From contig JBKKCR010000128.1 of assembly GCA_046712825.1 (NCBI GenBank), positions 1 through 16,946 on the forward strand: a stretch of 16,946 nucleotides of DNA, given 5' to 3'. The position numbers and the translations under genes are program-made. Origin of the DNA: DATFGK01 sp046712825 (GTDB lineage: Bacteria; Actinomycetota; AC-67). Positions 1 through 8,365 of the stretch are shown here, piece by piece. Every line of letters begins with the position of its first letter. Within the stretch, counting starts at the first letter, position 1. The notes under the pieces were generated by a model that was not told the origin of the DNA, did no database searches, and saw only the letters and a list, made by a program, of their open reading frames with translations.

Positions 1-41
1 CCGCGCGCGCGCCCCCCCCCCCCCCGACCCTTGCGTACCGG
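1..41. repeat. Low-complexity CG/poly-C edge
   Basis: The window opens with alternating CG (2-11) and a run of 14 C (12-25), immediately downstream of the solute-binding protein stop codon. No gene or hairpin terminator is visible. It may be a contig end or a sequencing/assembly artefact rather than a biological element. Confidence 0.6.
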
Positions 42-1895
42 CTAGCCGGTCTTCTGCTTGCTCGGATCCACTGCCGTGTGGACAAGCGAGAGCTCACCGG
101 TGAACTGGTCGTACTCGTACTTCGTCACCGCGTCGCTGATCACGACGATGTTCGTCGCCCACAGATAGGGGATCCACGGAACCATCTCGTTCATGATCTT
201 CTTGTCCAGGTCGGCCCAGCACTGAACGCGGCTGTCGCCGTTGGGCTCCGCCTGGCACTTGTCGACGTCGGCGTCCGCACTCAGGACGCCGCCGGCCGGC
301 AGCGTGAATTTCATCGACTTCGCCTGTGCGGCAGTGATCCCGAGGTAGGCGAAGTTCTGTGTTGCGGTCGGCGCGTTGATCGCCCCGCTCGTGAGCAGCG
401 GGATGAAGAACGTCGACGCGTCGGCGTAGTCCTTGCCCCAACCGGCACCCGAGCCGATCGCGGGCGTCTGGCTCGGCACCTGAACCACGTCGTAGAAGTC
501 GGGGACCTCCTTGGTGTCGAGGATGATCCCGATCTTCTTCAACGAGGCCTCGATGACCGGGGCCATGTCGGTGTACGGCGGCGTGCTGCGGGTGACGTGC
601 AGGACCTTCTTGCACACGTTCGCGTCGCAAACGCCGTCGCCGTTGGAGTCGTACTTCGACTGCTTCATCTCCTCCTTGGCCTTAGCCTCGTCCCCGAGGT
701 GGCCGTCCGAGGCATACGGGTCGAACTCGCCGGAGGGCAGCTTCCCACCCAGAACGTCCGGCGGCACGATGTGCTCGGCGACGACGCCGGAGAACTTGCC
801 GCCGCGAGCGCGAACGAGGTCGGCCTTGTTCATGACCAGGTTGGCGGCTTTCCGGACGTGGAGGTCGTCGAACGGCGCCTTCACCATGTTCATGAAGATG
901 TACCAAGTCCGGTCGCCGGAATCGATCCTCACGTTGTCCTTGAAGCTCGCGTCGGTGTCCGCCTTCTGCAGCACCGTCGCCGGTGGCTGCGCTTCACTCA
1001 CGTCGGTCGTGCCCGCCTCGATCCGCTTGAAGATGTCGTCGGTGTTCGTGTTCAGCGTGATGTCCGCTCCGTCGATGAAGTTGGAGCGGATCTCCTTCGA
1101 GTCGGTCTTGGCGTCGTAGTTCGGGTTCCGGCGCATCTTGAGGAAGTTCACCGGATCGAAGCCGGAGAGCGGCTTCATCGTCGCGCACGAGGTGATGTCC
1201 AGCTGCGGCGCTCCCTCGATCATGTAGGGACCGACGCCGATCTGGTAGCGGCCGTACTCCTTGGCCTTGGTCCAGCACTTCGTGACCTCTTCCGGCATCG
1301 GCGAGGAGGCCGGCATCGAAAGGCGGTAGAGGAAGTCACCGGTCGGCTCGGTGAGCTTGAAGACGATCGTGGAGTCGTCCGGCGTGGTGATACCGGTGAT
1401 CGTCTTTGCCTTGCCGTCCTCGACGTCGGTGAACCCCTCGATGATTCGGTAGTAGCTCGGGTAGGCCGTGGCGGCCACGACCTTGTTCGCCATGCGGTGC
1501 AGTGCGGTAGAGATGTCCTTCGACGTCATCTCCCGGTTGACCGGCGGGGCGAACTTCACGCCCGATTTGATCTTGAACGTGTAGGTGAGCAGATCTGAGG
1601 ACACGGTTGGCATCGCCTGGGCGAGGTCCGGCTGGACGTCGTTCCCACCCTTCTTGTGGTTCACGGATACGAGCGTCCGATGGAGCGCGGTGAACCACTC
1701 GTGTGCGTACCCGAGGTATTCACCCGATGGATCGAGATCGGCGTCCCAGATGAAGTCGTCGGTCTGGATCCTGAGGATGCCGCCCGTCTTGGCGGTTCCT
1801 TGGCCGTCACCGTCCCCGTCGCCCCCACAGGCGGCGGCGACGAGCGCCAGCGTTAGCAACGTGGCCATCAAGGCCAGCGTGCGTCTTCCCTTCAT
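42..1895 (-). CDS. ABC transporter solute-binding lipoprotein, family 5 (peptide/oligopeptide type)
   Basis: This is the extracytoplasmic receptor of a Dpp/Opp-type importer, expected to be lipid-anchored outside the membrane and to hand a peptide, nickel chelate or similar ligand to the permeases. The chosen ATG at 1895 gives 617 residues. It follows an AGGGAGGACC ribosome site and begins with a textbook lipoprotein signal: basic MKGRR, a hydrophobic stretch, then VAAAC with the lipidated Cys at residue 23. The frame is open 38 codons further upstream, but that part has no signal character and overlaps the permease end. The body has SBP_bac_5 character throughout (for example YTFKIKSGVKFAPP, TPDDSTIVFKL, the VRKAANLVMNKADL region). 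It is somewhat long for the family. Around residues 416-424 there is an acidic DSNGDGVCD loop resembling an EF-hand or dockerin calcium site. The gene lies 64 nt downstream of the permease in the same operon. The ligand cannot be told from sequence. Confidence 0.93.
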   Translation of the reverse strand: MKGRRTLALMATLLTLALVAAACGGDGDGDGQGTAKTGGILRIQTDDFIWDADLDPSGEYLGYAHEWFTALHRTLVSVNHKKGGNDVQPDLAQAMPTVSSDLLTYTFKIKSGVKFAPPVNREMTSKDISTALHRMANKVVAATAYPSYYRIIEGFTDVEDGKAKTITGITTPDDSTIVFKLTEPTGDFLYRLSMPASSPMPEEVTKCWTKAKEYGRYQIGVGPYMIEGAPQLDITSCATMKPLSGFDPVNFLKMRRNPNYDAKTDSKEIRSNFIDGADITLNTNTDDIFKRIEAGTTDVSEAQPPATVLQKADTDASFKDNVRIDSGDRTWYIFMNMVKAPFDDLHVRKAANLVMNKADLVRARGGKFSGVVAEHIVPPDVLGGKLPSGEFDPYASDGHLGDEAKAKEEMKQSKYDSNGDGVCDANVCKKVLHVTRSTPPYTDMAPVIEASLKKIGIILDTKEVPDFYDVVQVPSQTPAIGSGAGWGKDYADASTFFIPLLTSGAINAPTATQNFAYLGITAAQAKSMKFTLPAGGVLSADADVDKCQAEPNGDSRVQCWADLDKKIMNEMVPWIPYLWATNIVVISDAVTKYEYDQFTGELSLVHTAVDPSKQKTG

Positions 1896-1959
1896 GGTCC
1901 TCCCTTCCTTCCCGGACGCGAGCCCGCGTCCTTTCCCTGCGGTTCGAACTTCCGATCCT

Positions 1960-2946
1960 TCATGCCCTCGACGTCTTCGGGTCGAGCGCGTCGCGCAAGC
2001 CGTCGCCAAGCAGATTGAACGCCAACGTCGTGAGAAGAAGAAGTAGCCCGGGGAATAACATCAGCCACCACGCCACCTCGAAGATGGACGCCGCATCGGA
2101 GATCATCCTCCCCCACGACGGGGTCGATTGGGGAACGCCCAGCCCGAGGAAAGAGAGGTAGGCCTCGAAAAGGATATTTCCGGGGACGATCAGGGTCGCG
2201 TAGATGATGATCGGCGCGATCAGGTTCGGAAGTATCTCGCGCGAGATGATCCTCCGGCTGCTGGCCCCGAGGGATCGACTCGCCTCGATGAACTCCCGTT
2301 CTCGGATCGACAGGGTCTGACCGCGGATTATGCGCGCGATGTACGTCCAGCTGAACAGCGCGATGATGAACACCACGAGCGGTAATCCGGGGCTGATAAC
2401 CCCGCCGAGGCACCCTTTGATCTGGCACGCGGCCGCGATGCCGATCGCGAAGACCAGTAGCGGCATCGACAGCACCACGTCGATCGCGCGAGAGATCAAG
2501 GTGTCCGTCCAGCCGCCCTTGTACCCCGCGAGGATGCCGAGCGTGACGCCGATCACGAGCGCGATCCCCGTCGCGAAGACGGCGACGAGCAGGGAAGTCC
2601 GCGTTCCATAGATCGTGCGGACGAACACGTCGCGGCCGACGGTGTCGGCGCCGAACCAGAAAGCCTTGCTCGGGCCCTTCGGGATCCCGATGTCGCTCAC
2701 CTGCTCCCGGAACAGCTCGTTCGGGCCGTGATGGACGATGTACTTCGAGATCAGGGGTGCGGTGAGGGCGAGCAGGATCAGGAACACGATGAACCCGAGA
2801 CCGAAGAGCGCCGCCTTGTCCTGCTTGAACCGGAGCCAGAACAGCTGCCATGGGGTCCGCCCGACAACGCCGGTGACGGTCGCAACCTCGGTGGCGGCGG
2901 TGTCGGGAGAGGAGCCGGTGAGCAGCGTCGGATCGGTCGTGGCCAC
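1960..2946 (-). CDS. ABC transporter permease, DppC/OppC type
   Basis: Inner-membrane subunit of a peptide-type ABC importer, 328 residues. An N-terminal cytoplasmic tail of about 40 residues leads into a first membrane segment (FGLGFIVFLILLALTAPLI), the layout expected of the C-type permease (OppC_N then the BPD_transp_1 domain). The cytoplasmic EAA loop that docks on the ATPase is clear around residues 221-240 (EASRSLGASSRRIISREILP), followed by the typical FLGLGVPQSTPSWG motif. The start is GTG at 2946, chosen because a strong GGAGGTGA ribosome site sits just upstream and no better start exists. It stops 64 nt before the solute-binding protein. The B-type permease and the two ATPases normally found in such operons are not in the window and may lie beyond position 1. 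A weak promoter is visible about 60 nt upstream, so this may be the first gene of the operon. Confidence 0.93.
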   Translation of the reverse strand: MATTDPTLLTGSSPDTAATEVATVTGVVGRTPWQLFWLRFKQDKAALFGLGFIVFLILLALTAPLISKYIVHHGPNELFREQVSDIGIPKGPSKAFWFGADTVGRDVFVRTIYGTRTSLLVAVFATGIALVIGVTLGILAGYKGGWTDTLISRAIDVVLSMPLLVFAIGIAAACQIKGCLGGVISPGLPLVVFIIALFSWTYIARIIRGQTLSIREREFIEASRSLGASSRRIISREILPNLIAPIIIYATLIVPGNILFEAYLSFLGLGVPQSTPSWGRMISDAASIFEVAWWLMLFPGLLLLLTTLAFNLLGDGLRDALDPKTSRA

Positions 2947-3232
2947 CGGTCACCTCCGGCGCGATCCGGTCGCGCGTGCGGAAGGGCGCATCAGGACGGG
3001 CGGAATGCTAATCACGGGCCCTCTACCACGCAAAGCCAGCCCATCCGCACCTCCCGAACTACCGGCGGGGCGTTTCGAGGAAGCTTCGCCCCCATTCTGA
3101 GATACTCGCGGTCATCCGTACGGGATTGCCAGACCGACCGAGTGCCGGCATGCGACGGAACAAACCCCGAGGCGGCGACGTCCGTATTACTGCCCGCAAG
3201 GGCCGCGTCGACGCCAGAAAGGTGCTGCTACG
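2947..3232. other. Divergent intergenic region
   Basis: These 286 nt separate the minus-strand transporter operon from the plus-strand MoxR operon and must hold both promoters. Besides the weak minus-strand candidate, an extended -10-like TGAGATACT lies at about 3100-3108 on the plus strand without a matching -35. I see no RNA gene, terminator or repeat of note here. Confidence 0.6.
3005..3033 (-). promoter_or_regulatory. Candidate promoter of the permease/binding-protein operon
   Basis: On the minus strand, TTGCGT (3033-3028) and TAGCAT (3010-3005) are separated by 17 nt. This predicts a start near 2998 and a leader of about 50 nt before the GTG at 2946. The -35 is poor (three of six consensus bases), so this is only a candidate. 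Confidence 0.3.
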
Positions 3233-4231
3233 ATGGCCGCTACCCGTCTCGTGGAGGAGCCTGTGCCGCCACGCAAGTCCGCCCGTTCCAACGAGGATTT
3301 CGCGGCTTCGTTCGAGCGCCTCCAGGCCAACATCGAACAAGTGATCCAGGGAAAGACACAGCAGATCCGGCTCGCTCTCGTGTGCCTCTTCGCGGAAGGT
3401 CATCTCCTGATCGAGGACGTCCCCGGCGTGGGCAAAACCCTCCTCGCGAAATCGATCGCGAAAACGATCGGATGCACGTGGCGCCGTATCCAGTTCACGC
3501 CCGACCTCCTTCCAACCGACGTCACGGGGGTCAGCGTTTTCGACCAGGAGCACGGCGATTTCGAGTTCCGCCAGGGAGCGGTGTTCGCGAACGTCGTGCT
3601 CGGCGACGAGGTAAACCGGGCCTCGCCGAAGACGCAGTCCTCGCTGCTCGAGGCCATGGAAGAAAAGCAGGTGACGGTCGACGGGGTGACCCACGTCCTC
3701 CCGGAGCCGTTCATCGTGATGGCGACCCAGAATCCCGTCGAGCACGAAGGCACCTATCCGCTGCCGGTTGCCCAGCTCGACCGGTTCCTCATGCGACTTT
3801 CGATCGGCTATCCGAACTCGCAGTCCGAGATCGAGGTGCTCCATCGCCACGGGCAGCACTCGGCCCTCGATGAGATCGAGGCTGTTGCGAACGCCCGATC
3901 GATCCTCGCGATGATCGAGGCTGCAAAACAGGTTCACGTCGCGGAAACCCTGAACTCCTACATCGTCGACCTGATCGCCTCGACCCGACACACCTCTGAG
4001 CTCTCCCTCGGCGCGAGCCCGCGCGCATCGCTGGCATTGCTCCGCGCCTGTCGCGCGTACGCTGCGTCCGAGGGGCGGGATTACGTGATCCCTGATGACG
4101 TCAAAGCGCTTGCATCGGCCGTCATCCCCCACCGGCTGATCGTCTCTCCCGAGGCCGACATGAGCGGCAGGACACCGACCGACGTCGTGGACGACCTCGT
4201 CGAACAGGTCGCGATCCCGATCCGAGGCTAG
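3233..4231 (+). CDS. MoxR-family AAA+ ATPase
   Basis: MoxR ATPases are AAA+ chaperone-like enzymes that act with VWA or DUF58 partners to mature or remodel protein complexes. The 332-residue protein shows Walker A (PGVGKT, residues 64-69, in the family form EDVPGVGKT), Walker B with D125/E126 (LGDEVNRASPKTQ) and the sensor region ATQNPVEHEGTYPLP followed by LDRF. The lid domain carries SPRASLALLRACRAYAA and the VIPDDV motif. The ATG at 3233 is preceded by a moderate GAAAGG about 10 nt upstream. An alternative GTG at 3263 has a closer GGAGGA four bases before it, so the first ten residues are uncertain. It is followed after 2 nt by the DUF58 gene, the usual partner, and then by a transglutaminase-like gene. 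The physiological target is unknown; in actinomycetes a cell-envelope role is plausible. Confidence 0.95.
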   Translation: MAATRLVEEPVPPRKSARSNEDFAASFERLQANIEQVIQGKTQQIRLALVCLFAEGHLLIEDVPGVGKTLLAKSIAKTIGCTWRRIQFTPDLLPTDVTGVSVFDQEHGDFEFRQGAVFANVVLGDEVNRASPKTQSSLLEAMEEKQVTVDGVTHVLPEPFIVMATQNPVEHEGTYPLPVAQLDRFLMRLSIGYPNSQSEIEVLHRHGQHSALDEIEAVANARSILAMIEAAKQVHVAETLNSYIVDLIASTRHTSELSLGASPRASLALLRACRAYAASEGRDYVIPDDVKALASAVIPHRLIVSPEADMSGRTPTDVVDDLVEQVAIPIRG

Positions 4232-4233
4232 AG

Positions 4234-5499
4234 ATGCCGACGCGCCGCGGCCGGGCGCTGATGTTCGGTGCGATCGGGCTCTACTTCGTCGCTCGAGCGC
4301 TCTCCGTGGACGAACTGTTCTCCGTCGCGATCGCCGCGGGCGTACTCCCAGGTCTCTCCGCGATCGCGGTGCGGTGGGCGCGCTACCGGATCGGGTTCTC
4401 CCGAGCCGTGACGCCGAAACGCCTGTTCCCCGGCGGCCGCCTCGCGATCCAGTTCAGCGTCCGCAACCTCGGTGCGATGCCGAGCCCCCCGATGCTCCTC
4501 GAGGACCAAGCCCCGCCGGCACTGGGCGGGCCGGGCCGATTCTCATTGGCGTCGCTCCCGCCGGGACGCCGTGAGACGATCGTGGTCGAGCGACACCCAA
4601 CCGCGCGAGGCCGCTACTCCGTCGGACCGCTGCACGCACGAGTCGTCGACCCTTTCGGACTCGCCGAAGCTTCCGCGACGCTGGCGGTGGCGGAAGACGT
4701 CCTCGTCTACCCGCGGGTGGAGCGACTCGGTACGGGCGGCCCGCCGTCCGATCGAGCCGGAAAGGGACCTTCGGCCGTGTACCGTCTCGCGCCCGCAGGC
4801 GACGAGTTCTACGCGGTGCGCGAGTACGAGTCTGGAGATGATCTGCGGAAGATCCACTGGAAATCGGTCGCGCGGACGGGCCAGTTGATGATCCGTCAGG
4901 ATGAGGCCCGATTCTTCCCCCGGGCAACCGTCTTCCTCGATGCACGAGCCGCCGCACACCGGGGCTTCGGCGCGGAGGCCAGCATCGAGTGGGCCATCTC
5001 TGCGACGGCATCCACCGTCTGGCATCTCGGGCGGCTCGGGTTCGGATTGCGACTCGCGACCGAGGAGCGCGAGCCTGTCGTCGCGCGTTCCGGACGGAAC
5101 GGCACGGAGTCGCTGCTCGAAGCCCTCGCGATGCTTCAGCCGTCCGGGGTGCGCACCCTCCTGCCGGCCCTCCGTCGCGTCGGGCGTCGACCGGGAGCGG
5201 AGGGCGCCCTCATCGCGATCCTCCCGCCGCCGTCACTGGAGGAGATCGCTGCGCTCAGCCGTCTCCGCTCCGTTTACCGATGGTGCGGGGCCGTGATCGT
5301 CGACGTCGATTCGTTCGGGACTATCGCGCCGCGTACACGGGCGGAAGCCGACCAGAAGCTGGCTGCATCTGAGGGGGCACTCATCCGCGCCGGCTGGCGT
5401 GTGCGTTCGGCCGGCGCACGGGACAGGTACAGGGACGTATGGCAGAACCTGATCGCCGCACCGGGCTCCCTTCGGAGCTCGGCGTTGCCGCGCTCGTAG
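4234..5499 (+). CDS. DUF58 domain membrane protein, partner of MoxR
   Basis: DUF58 proteins have a vWA-like fold and are almost always encoded beside a MoxR ATPase. This one has 421 residues. Two hydrophobic stretches near residues 8-45 suggest a membrane anchor with the rest soluble. The diagnostic DUF58 motif lies at about residues 193-224: YAVREYESGDDLRKIHWKS, then ARTGQLMIRQDE. The preceding part (FPGGRLAIQFSVRNLG and GRYSVGPLHARVVDPFGL) is the typical beta-rich region. The ATG is 2 nt after the MoxR stop, so translation is probably coupled; a GAGG lies inside the end of the MoxR frame. Its 3' end overlaps the transglutaminase gene by 61 nt in another frame. No catalytic function is known for the family; acting as an adaptor or scaffold for the ATPase is an inference. 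Confidence 0.93.
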   Translation: MPTRRGRALMFGAIGLYFVARALSVDELFSVAIAAGVLPGLSAIAVRWARYRIGFSRAVTPKRLFPGGRLAIQFSVRNLGAMPSPPMLLEDQAPPALGGPGRFSLASLPPGRRETIVVERHPTARGRYSVGPLHARVVDPFGLAEASATLAVAEDVLVYPRVERLGTGGPPSDRAGKGPSAVYRLAPAGDEFYAVREYESGDDLRKIHWKSVARTGQLMIRQDEARFFPRATVFLDARAAAHRGFGAEASIEWAISATASTVWHLGRLGFGLRLATEEREPVVARSGRNGTESLLEALAMLQPSGVRTLLPALRRVGRRPGAEGALIAILPPPSLEEIAALSRLRSVYRWCGAVIVDVDSFGTIAPRTRAEADQKLAASEGALIRAGWRVRSAGARDRYRDVWQNLIAAPGSLRSSALPRS

Positions 5500-7694
5500 T
5501 CGCGGCGTCGCTTCCGCTCGGCCGGCTGTTCCGGACGAGTGAGATCGGCGCGGTCGCGATCGCGGCATCGACGGGAAGCACTGCCGTCGCGTGGGGGATG
5601 CGGCGGTTCCGAGCGCCGGCGTTGATCTCTGTTCTCGTCTCCTTCATCGCGTTCCTGTGGTTCGCGTCGCTGGCGTTCTTCCGAGACTCGCTGGCCGGGC
5701 CGCTCCCAACGCCGGAGTCGCTCTCCTTGATCTGGAACGCCGCCGCCGAGGGCATCAGACGGTCACAGACCGACGCGGCGCCGGTCCCCGCGACCACGTC
5801 TTTCCTCGTCCTCGCCGCGTTCGCCATATGGGCGACCGCGTGGCTGGCCGACGACGCCGCCAACAAACTTCGACACCCGATGCTCGCGATCGGCGTCACC
5901 GTCCCGCTCTTCGTCCTGCCGGGAACCATCCTTGAAGGCGATCGCCGTTGGTTCGACGCCGCCGCGTACCTCGCCGGCGCGATGTGGGTCCTCTTCAGCG
6001 ACGAGCGGTTCCGGCTCAGTCGCTGGGGCCGGGTCGTCGGCCTCGGCTCACCCGGCTGGCGGCCTGGCCTCGCCGCGCGGATCGGCCTCATCGCGATCCT
6101 CGTCGCCGTCGTGGGGACGCCGATCCTCCCCGGCTTCAGCGCGCCTCCGGGGTTGCGCGGAGCGACGGGTGGCGGCGACCGGGTGGCGCTCAATCCGCTG
6201 GTATCGATCCGGCCCCAGCTCAACGACCGGGCGCTCACCGAAGTTATGACCGTGCGCTCCAGGATCGCGACGTACTGGCGGCTCACGGCGTTGGATCGAT
6301 TCGACGGGACCACGTGGACCTCGGGGCCTCAGCGTCCGGAGCTGAAGCTCGGCGAGCGGCAGATCGCCGCGCAGGGAACCTCGACGCGCAGCACGCTCGT
6401 CACGCAACAGTTCGAGATCCACAACCTGTCGGGGCCCTGGGTCCCCGCGGCGTTCGAGCCGGTGAGGGTCGAAGGCCTCCGTGGGGTCGGCGCCGACGCG
6501 GCAACCCGTACGGTGATCATCTCCAACGACATGCGCGGCGGCACCGACTACTCGGTCCGGAGCCGCATCCCGACGATGTCGTTCGAGGAGCTCGATCGCG
6601 CGCCGCGGACGTCAGAGGCTGCCTTGGCGCGGTACGTTCTACTCCCGCCCACCCCCGAGATCGCCCGGGTTCAGGGGATCGCCGAACAGATCGTTGAACG
6701 GGCCGGCGCCCGCGACGCGTCGCCTTTCCGTCAGGCGGTCGCCATCCAGGATCACCTCAGGACCTTCGATTATGACGAAGACGTCGCCCTCGCCCACAAC
6801 ATCGACGACATCGAGTCGTTCCTGGTGGACATCAAGCGCGGCTACTGCGAGCAGTTCGCAACGGCCATGGCGGTCATGGCCCGCACGCTCGGCCTGCCTT
6901 CGCGGGTCGCGATCGGCTTCGCCGTCGGGACCACCGGCGCCCAGCCGGACGAATACGAGGTCACGAGCCGCCACGCCCACGCGTGGGTCGAGATCTGGAT
7001 GTCGGGGTTCGGCTGGGTCACCTTCGAGCCGACGCCACGGGGCGACGCCTTGCTCGTTCCGCGCTACACCACACCGGCGGCCGCGCCTTCGAACCCTGCG
7101 ACCTCCCCGACCCCGTCCGCCAAAGAAAGTCCGGATGTGAGCCCCACGAGTTCGACGCGCAACCCGTCGGACGTCGCCGAAGACCCTCTCGGTGTGGGCG
7201 GGACACCGGCAGGCAAGCGCCTCGTCCAGGTTGGGACGGTCGCCGGCGTGCTCGTGGTGGTCGCCCTGTTCGCCCTCCCGATCGCGGCTCGCTTCCGGCG
7301 GGTCGTGCGCTTCCGTCGGGCGGGAACGGCGCAAGACAAAGTATCGGCTCGCTATCTCGACTTCCTCGACTGGTGCGCCATGGTCGGACTGGGCCGGGGA
7401 CCCGGCGAGACACCGATGGAGCACGCCCAGCGCCTGGCAAAGGTTTCCTCGGATGCCGGCTCGACGCTCGACGGTCTCGCCCGCATCGGCACGGACGCGG
7501 TCTACGCTCCCGTCAACGGGATCGACCCCGCCGCGGCTGCAAAGCTCTCGCGCGATGCCCGGCGTTTGATCGCTTCGGGCTTGCCTCCGCGCGCGAGGTT
7601 GCTCGGGCGGATCGGATGGGCCTGGTGGCGGACCGATCCGGAAGGCGGCGGGACGCCGTGGCGCCGGATGCGCGCTGCTCGGATGGATCCGTAG
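5439..7694 (+). CDS. Membrane transglutaminase-like protein (TgpA type: DUF3488, transglutaminase core, DUF4129-like tail)
   Basis: A 751-residue integral membrane protein. The N-terminal third holds about six or seven hydrophobic segments (for example residues near 10-30, 65-85, 120-140, 210-230), as in the DUF3488/TgpA N-domain. An extracytoplasmic region follows with the transglutaminase/protease-like core: nucleophile Cys470 in RGYCEQFATAM and His514 in SRHAHAWVE. The third position is Glu530 in GWVTFEPTP, where many TgpA proteins have Asp. After a Ser/Thr/Pro-rich linker, a single membrane segment lies at about residues 594-618 (VAGVLVVVALFALPIAARF), with a cytoplasmic DUF4129-like tail. 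The start overlaps the DUF58 gene by 61 nt, with AGGGA only three bases before the ATG and GGACAGG further upstream. MoxR, DUF58 and this gene form a common actinobacterial trio, probably modifying or cleaving envelope proteins. The substrate is unknown. Confidence 0.92.
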   Translation: MAEPDRRTGLPSELGVAALVVAASLPLGRLFRTSEIGAVAIAASTGSTAVAWGMRRFRAPALISVLVSFIAFLWFASLAFFRDSLAGPLPTPESLSLIWNAAAEGIRRSQTDAAPVPATTSFLVLAAFAIWATAWLADDAANKLRHPMLAIGVTVPLFVLPGTILEGDRRWFDAAAYLAGAMWVLFSDERFRLSRWGRVVGLGSPGWRPGLAARIGLIAILVAVVGTPILPGFSAPPGLRGATGGGDRVALNPLVSIRPQLNDRALTEVMTVRSRIATYWRLTALDRFDGTTWTSGPQRPELKLGERQIAAQGTSTRSTLVTQQFEIHNLSGPWVPAAFEPVRVEGLRGVGADAATRTVIISNDMRGGTDYSVRSRIPTMSFEELDRAPRTSEAALARYVLLPPTPEIARVQGIAEQIVERAGARDASPFRQAVAIQDHLRTFDYDEDVALAHNIDDIESFLVDIKRGYCEQFATAMAVMARTLGLPSRVAIGFAVGTTGAQPDEYEVTSRHAHAWVEIWMSGFGWVTFEPTPRGDALLVPRYTTPAAAPSNPATSPTPSAKESPDVSPTSSTRNPSDVAEDPLGVGGTPAGKRLVQVGTVAGVLVVVALFALPIAARFRRVVRFRRAGTAQDKVSARYLDFLDWCAMVGLGRGPGETPMEHAQRLAKVSSDAGSTLDGLARIGTDAVYAPVNGIDPAAAAKLSRDARRLIASGLPPRARLLGRIGWAWWRTDPEGGGTPWRRMRAARMDP

Positions 7695-7704
7695 CGGGTG
7701 CGGG

Positions 7705-8223
7705 TCAGGCGGACGTGCGCTTGCGCTGCCGTCGCCTGGGAGTGGTCTCCAGTTCCAGCTCGTGCTCGACCGCCCGAAGCGTGCGGACGAACTGGTCGCG
7801 GTCGCGCAGGAACTCGGATACGCCGGTCCCTACCTCCCCGGCAAGCTGGTCGATCGCGACGAAGAACGCCATCTGACCCTGCCGCAGCGCGTCGAGGATG
7901 TCTCCTTCGCCTTTCAGGATCTTGAAGATGCTCTTCCCATCCGTGACGAGCTTCACGCTCGACAGATGCTCGTCGAGGTTGACGTTCTCGCGGAGCCAGC
8001 CGTACGCCCGGCGAACACGTTGAAGGGACATGCCGCCGTCGAGTAGCGACTTGACGACTTTCAGCGCGATGAGATCGCGGAACGAGTAAACCCGGCGGAC
8101 GCCCGGGCGTCCCCCTGTTGCTTGGACGCCGGGCTTCACGAGCCCGATCTTGTCCCAGTAACGAAGCTGGTTCCCCGTAGTGCCGGTGAAGCGCGATGCT
8201 TGAAGCGAGGTGAAGCCTTCCAT
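7705..8223 (-). CDS. MerR-family transcriptional regulator
   Basis: A 172-residue DNA-binding protein. The first 75 residues form a MerR winged helix-turn-helix: FTSLQASRFTGTTGNQLRYW (helix-turn-helix), then IGLVKPG and the wing GVRRVYSFRDLIALKVVKSLL. The rest is probably dimerisation helix and an uncharacterised C-terminal part ending in a very basic tail (RRRQRKR). There is no cysteine cluster, so it is not a typical metal or redox sensor. The ATG at 8223 (MEGFTS) is preferred because GGAG lies eight bases upstream. A longer frame from 8289 would add 22 residues lacking MerR similarity. The stop is 10 nt from the stop of the convergent transglutaminase gene. A 12-bp perfect palindrome lies about 130 nt upstream and could be its operator. 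The effector is not recognisable. Confidence 0.9.
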   Translation of the reverse strand: MEGFTSLQASRFTGTTGNQLRYWDKIGLVKPGVQATGGRPGVRRVYSFRDLIALKVVKSLLDGGMSLQRVRRAYGWLRENVNLDEHLSSVKLVTDGKSIFKILKGEGDILDALRQGQMAFFVAIDQLAGEVGTGVSEFLRDRDQFVRTLRAVEHELELETTPRRRQRKRTSA

Positions 8224-8288
8224 CAAGGTAACTCCAATGCGAGATCGGGCAGGGCGGCGGTACGGGGGAAGGTGAAACGTAGGTGTCA

Positions 8289-8318
8289 TTTCTAAAGCAC
8301 GCGACCCACTACCTGCAA
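8289..8318 (-). promoter_or_regulatory. Candidate promoter of the MerR gene
   Basis: On the minus strand, TTGCAG (8318-8313) and TAGAAA (8294-8289) are 18 nt apart, predicting a start near 8282 and a leader of about 60 nt. Both boxes are imperfect. The gene could also be read from the DUF3040 promoter upstream. Confidence 0.3.
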
Positions 8319-8346
8319 GACGTGCGCGAAGTTTCTTTCAAAAAAA

Positions 8347-8365
8347 TTGTTCACAACGATCGTTG
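8347..8365. promoter_or_regulatory. Palindromic candidate operator upstream of MerR gene
   Basis: CAACGATCGTTG (8354-8365) is a perfect 12-bp palindrome. It overlaps a second dyad, TTGTTCACAA (8347-8356, four-base arms). It sits in an unusually A/T-rich patch between DUF3040 and the MerR gene and next to a run of seven A. Autoregulation by MerR is an inference from position only. Confidence 0.35.

Noticed and set aside
78..1598. Long plus-strand frames opposite real genes (also about 2728-3873, 11413-12759 and 12805-14187)
   Set aside because: They are antisense to well-supported genes, have Arg/Val/Asp/Gly-rich compositions typical of reverse frames in GC-rich DNA and contain no domains.
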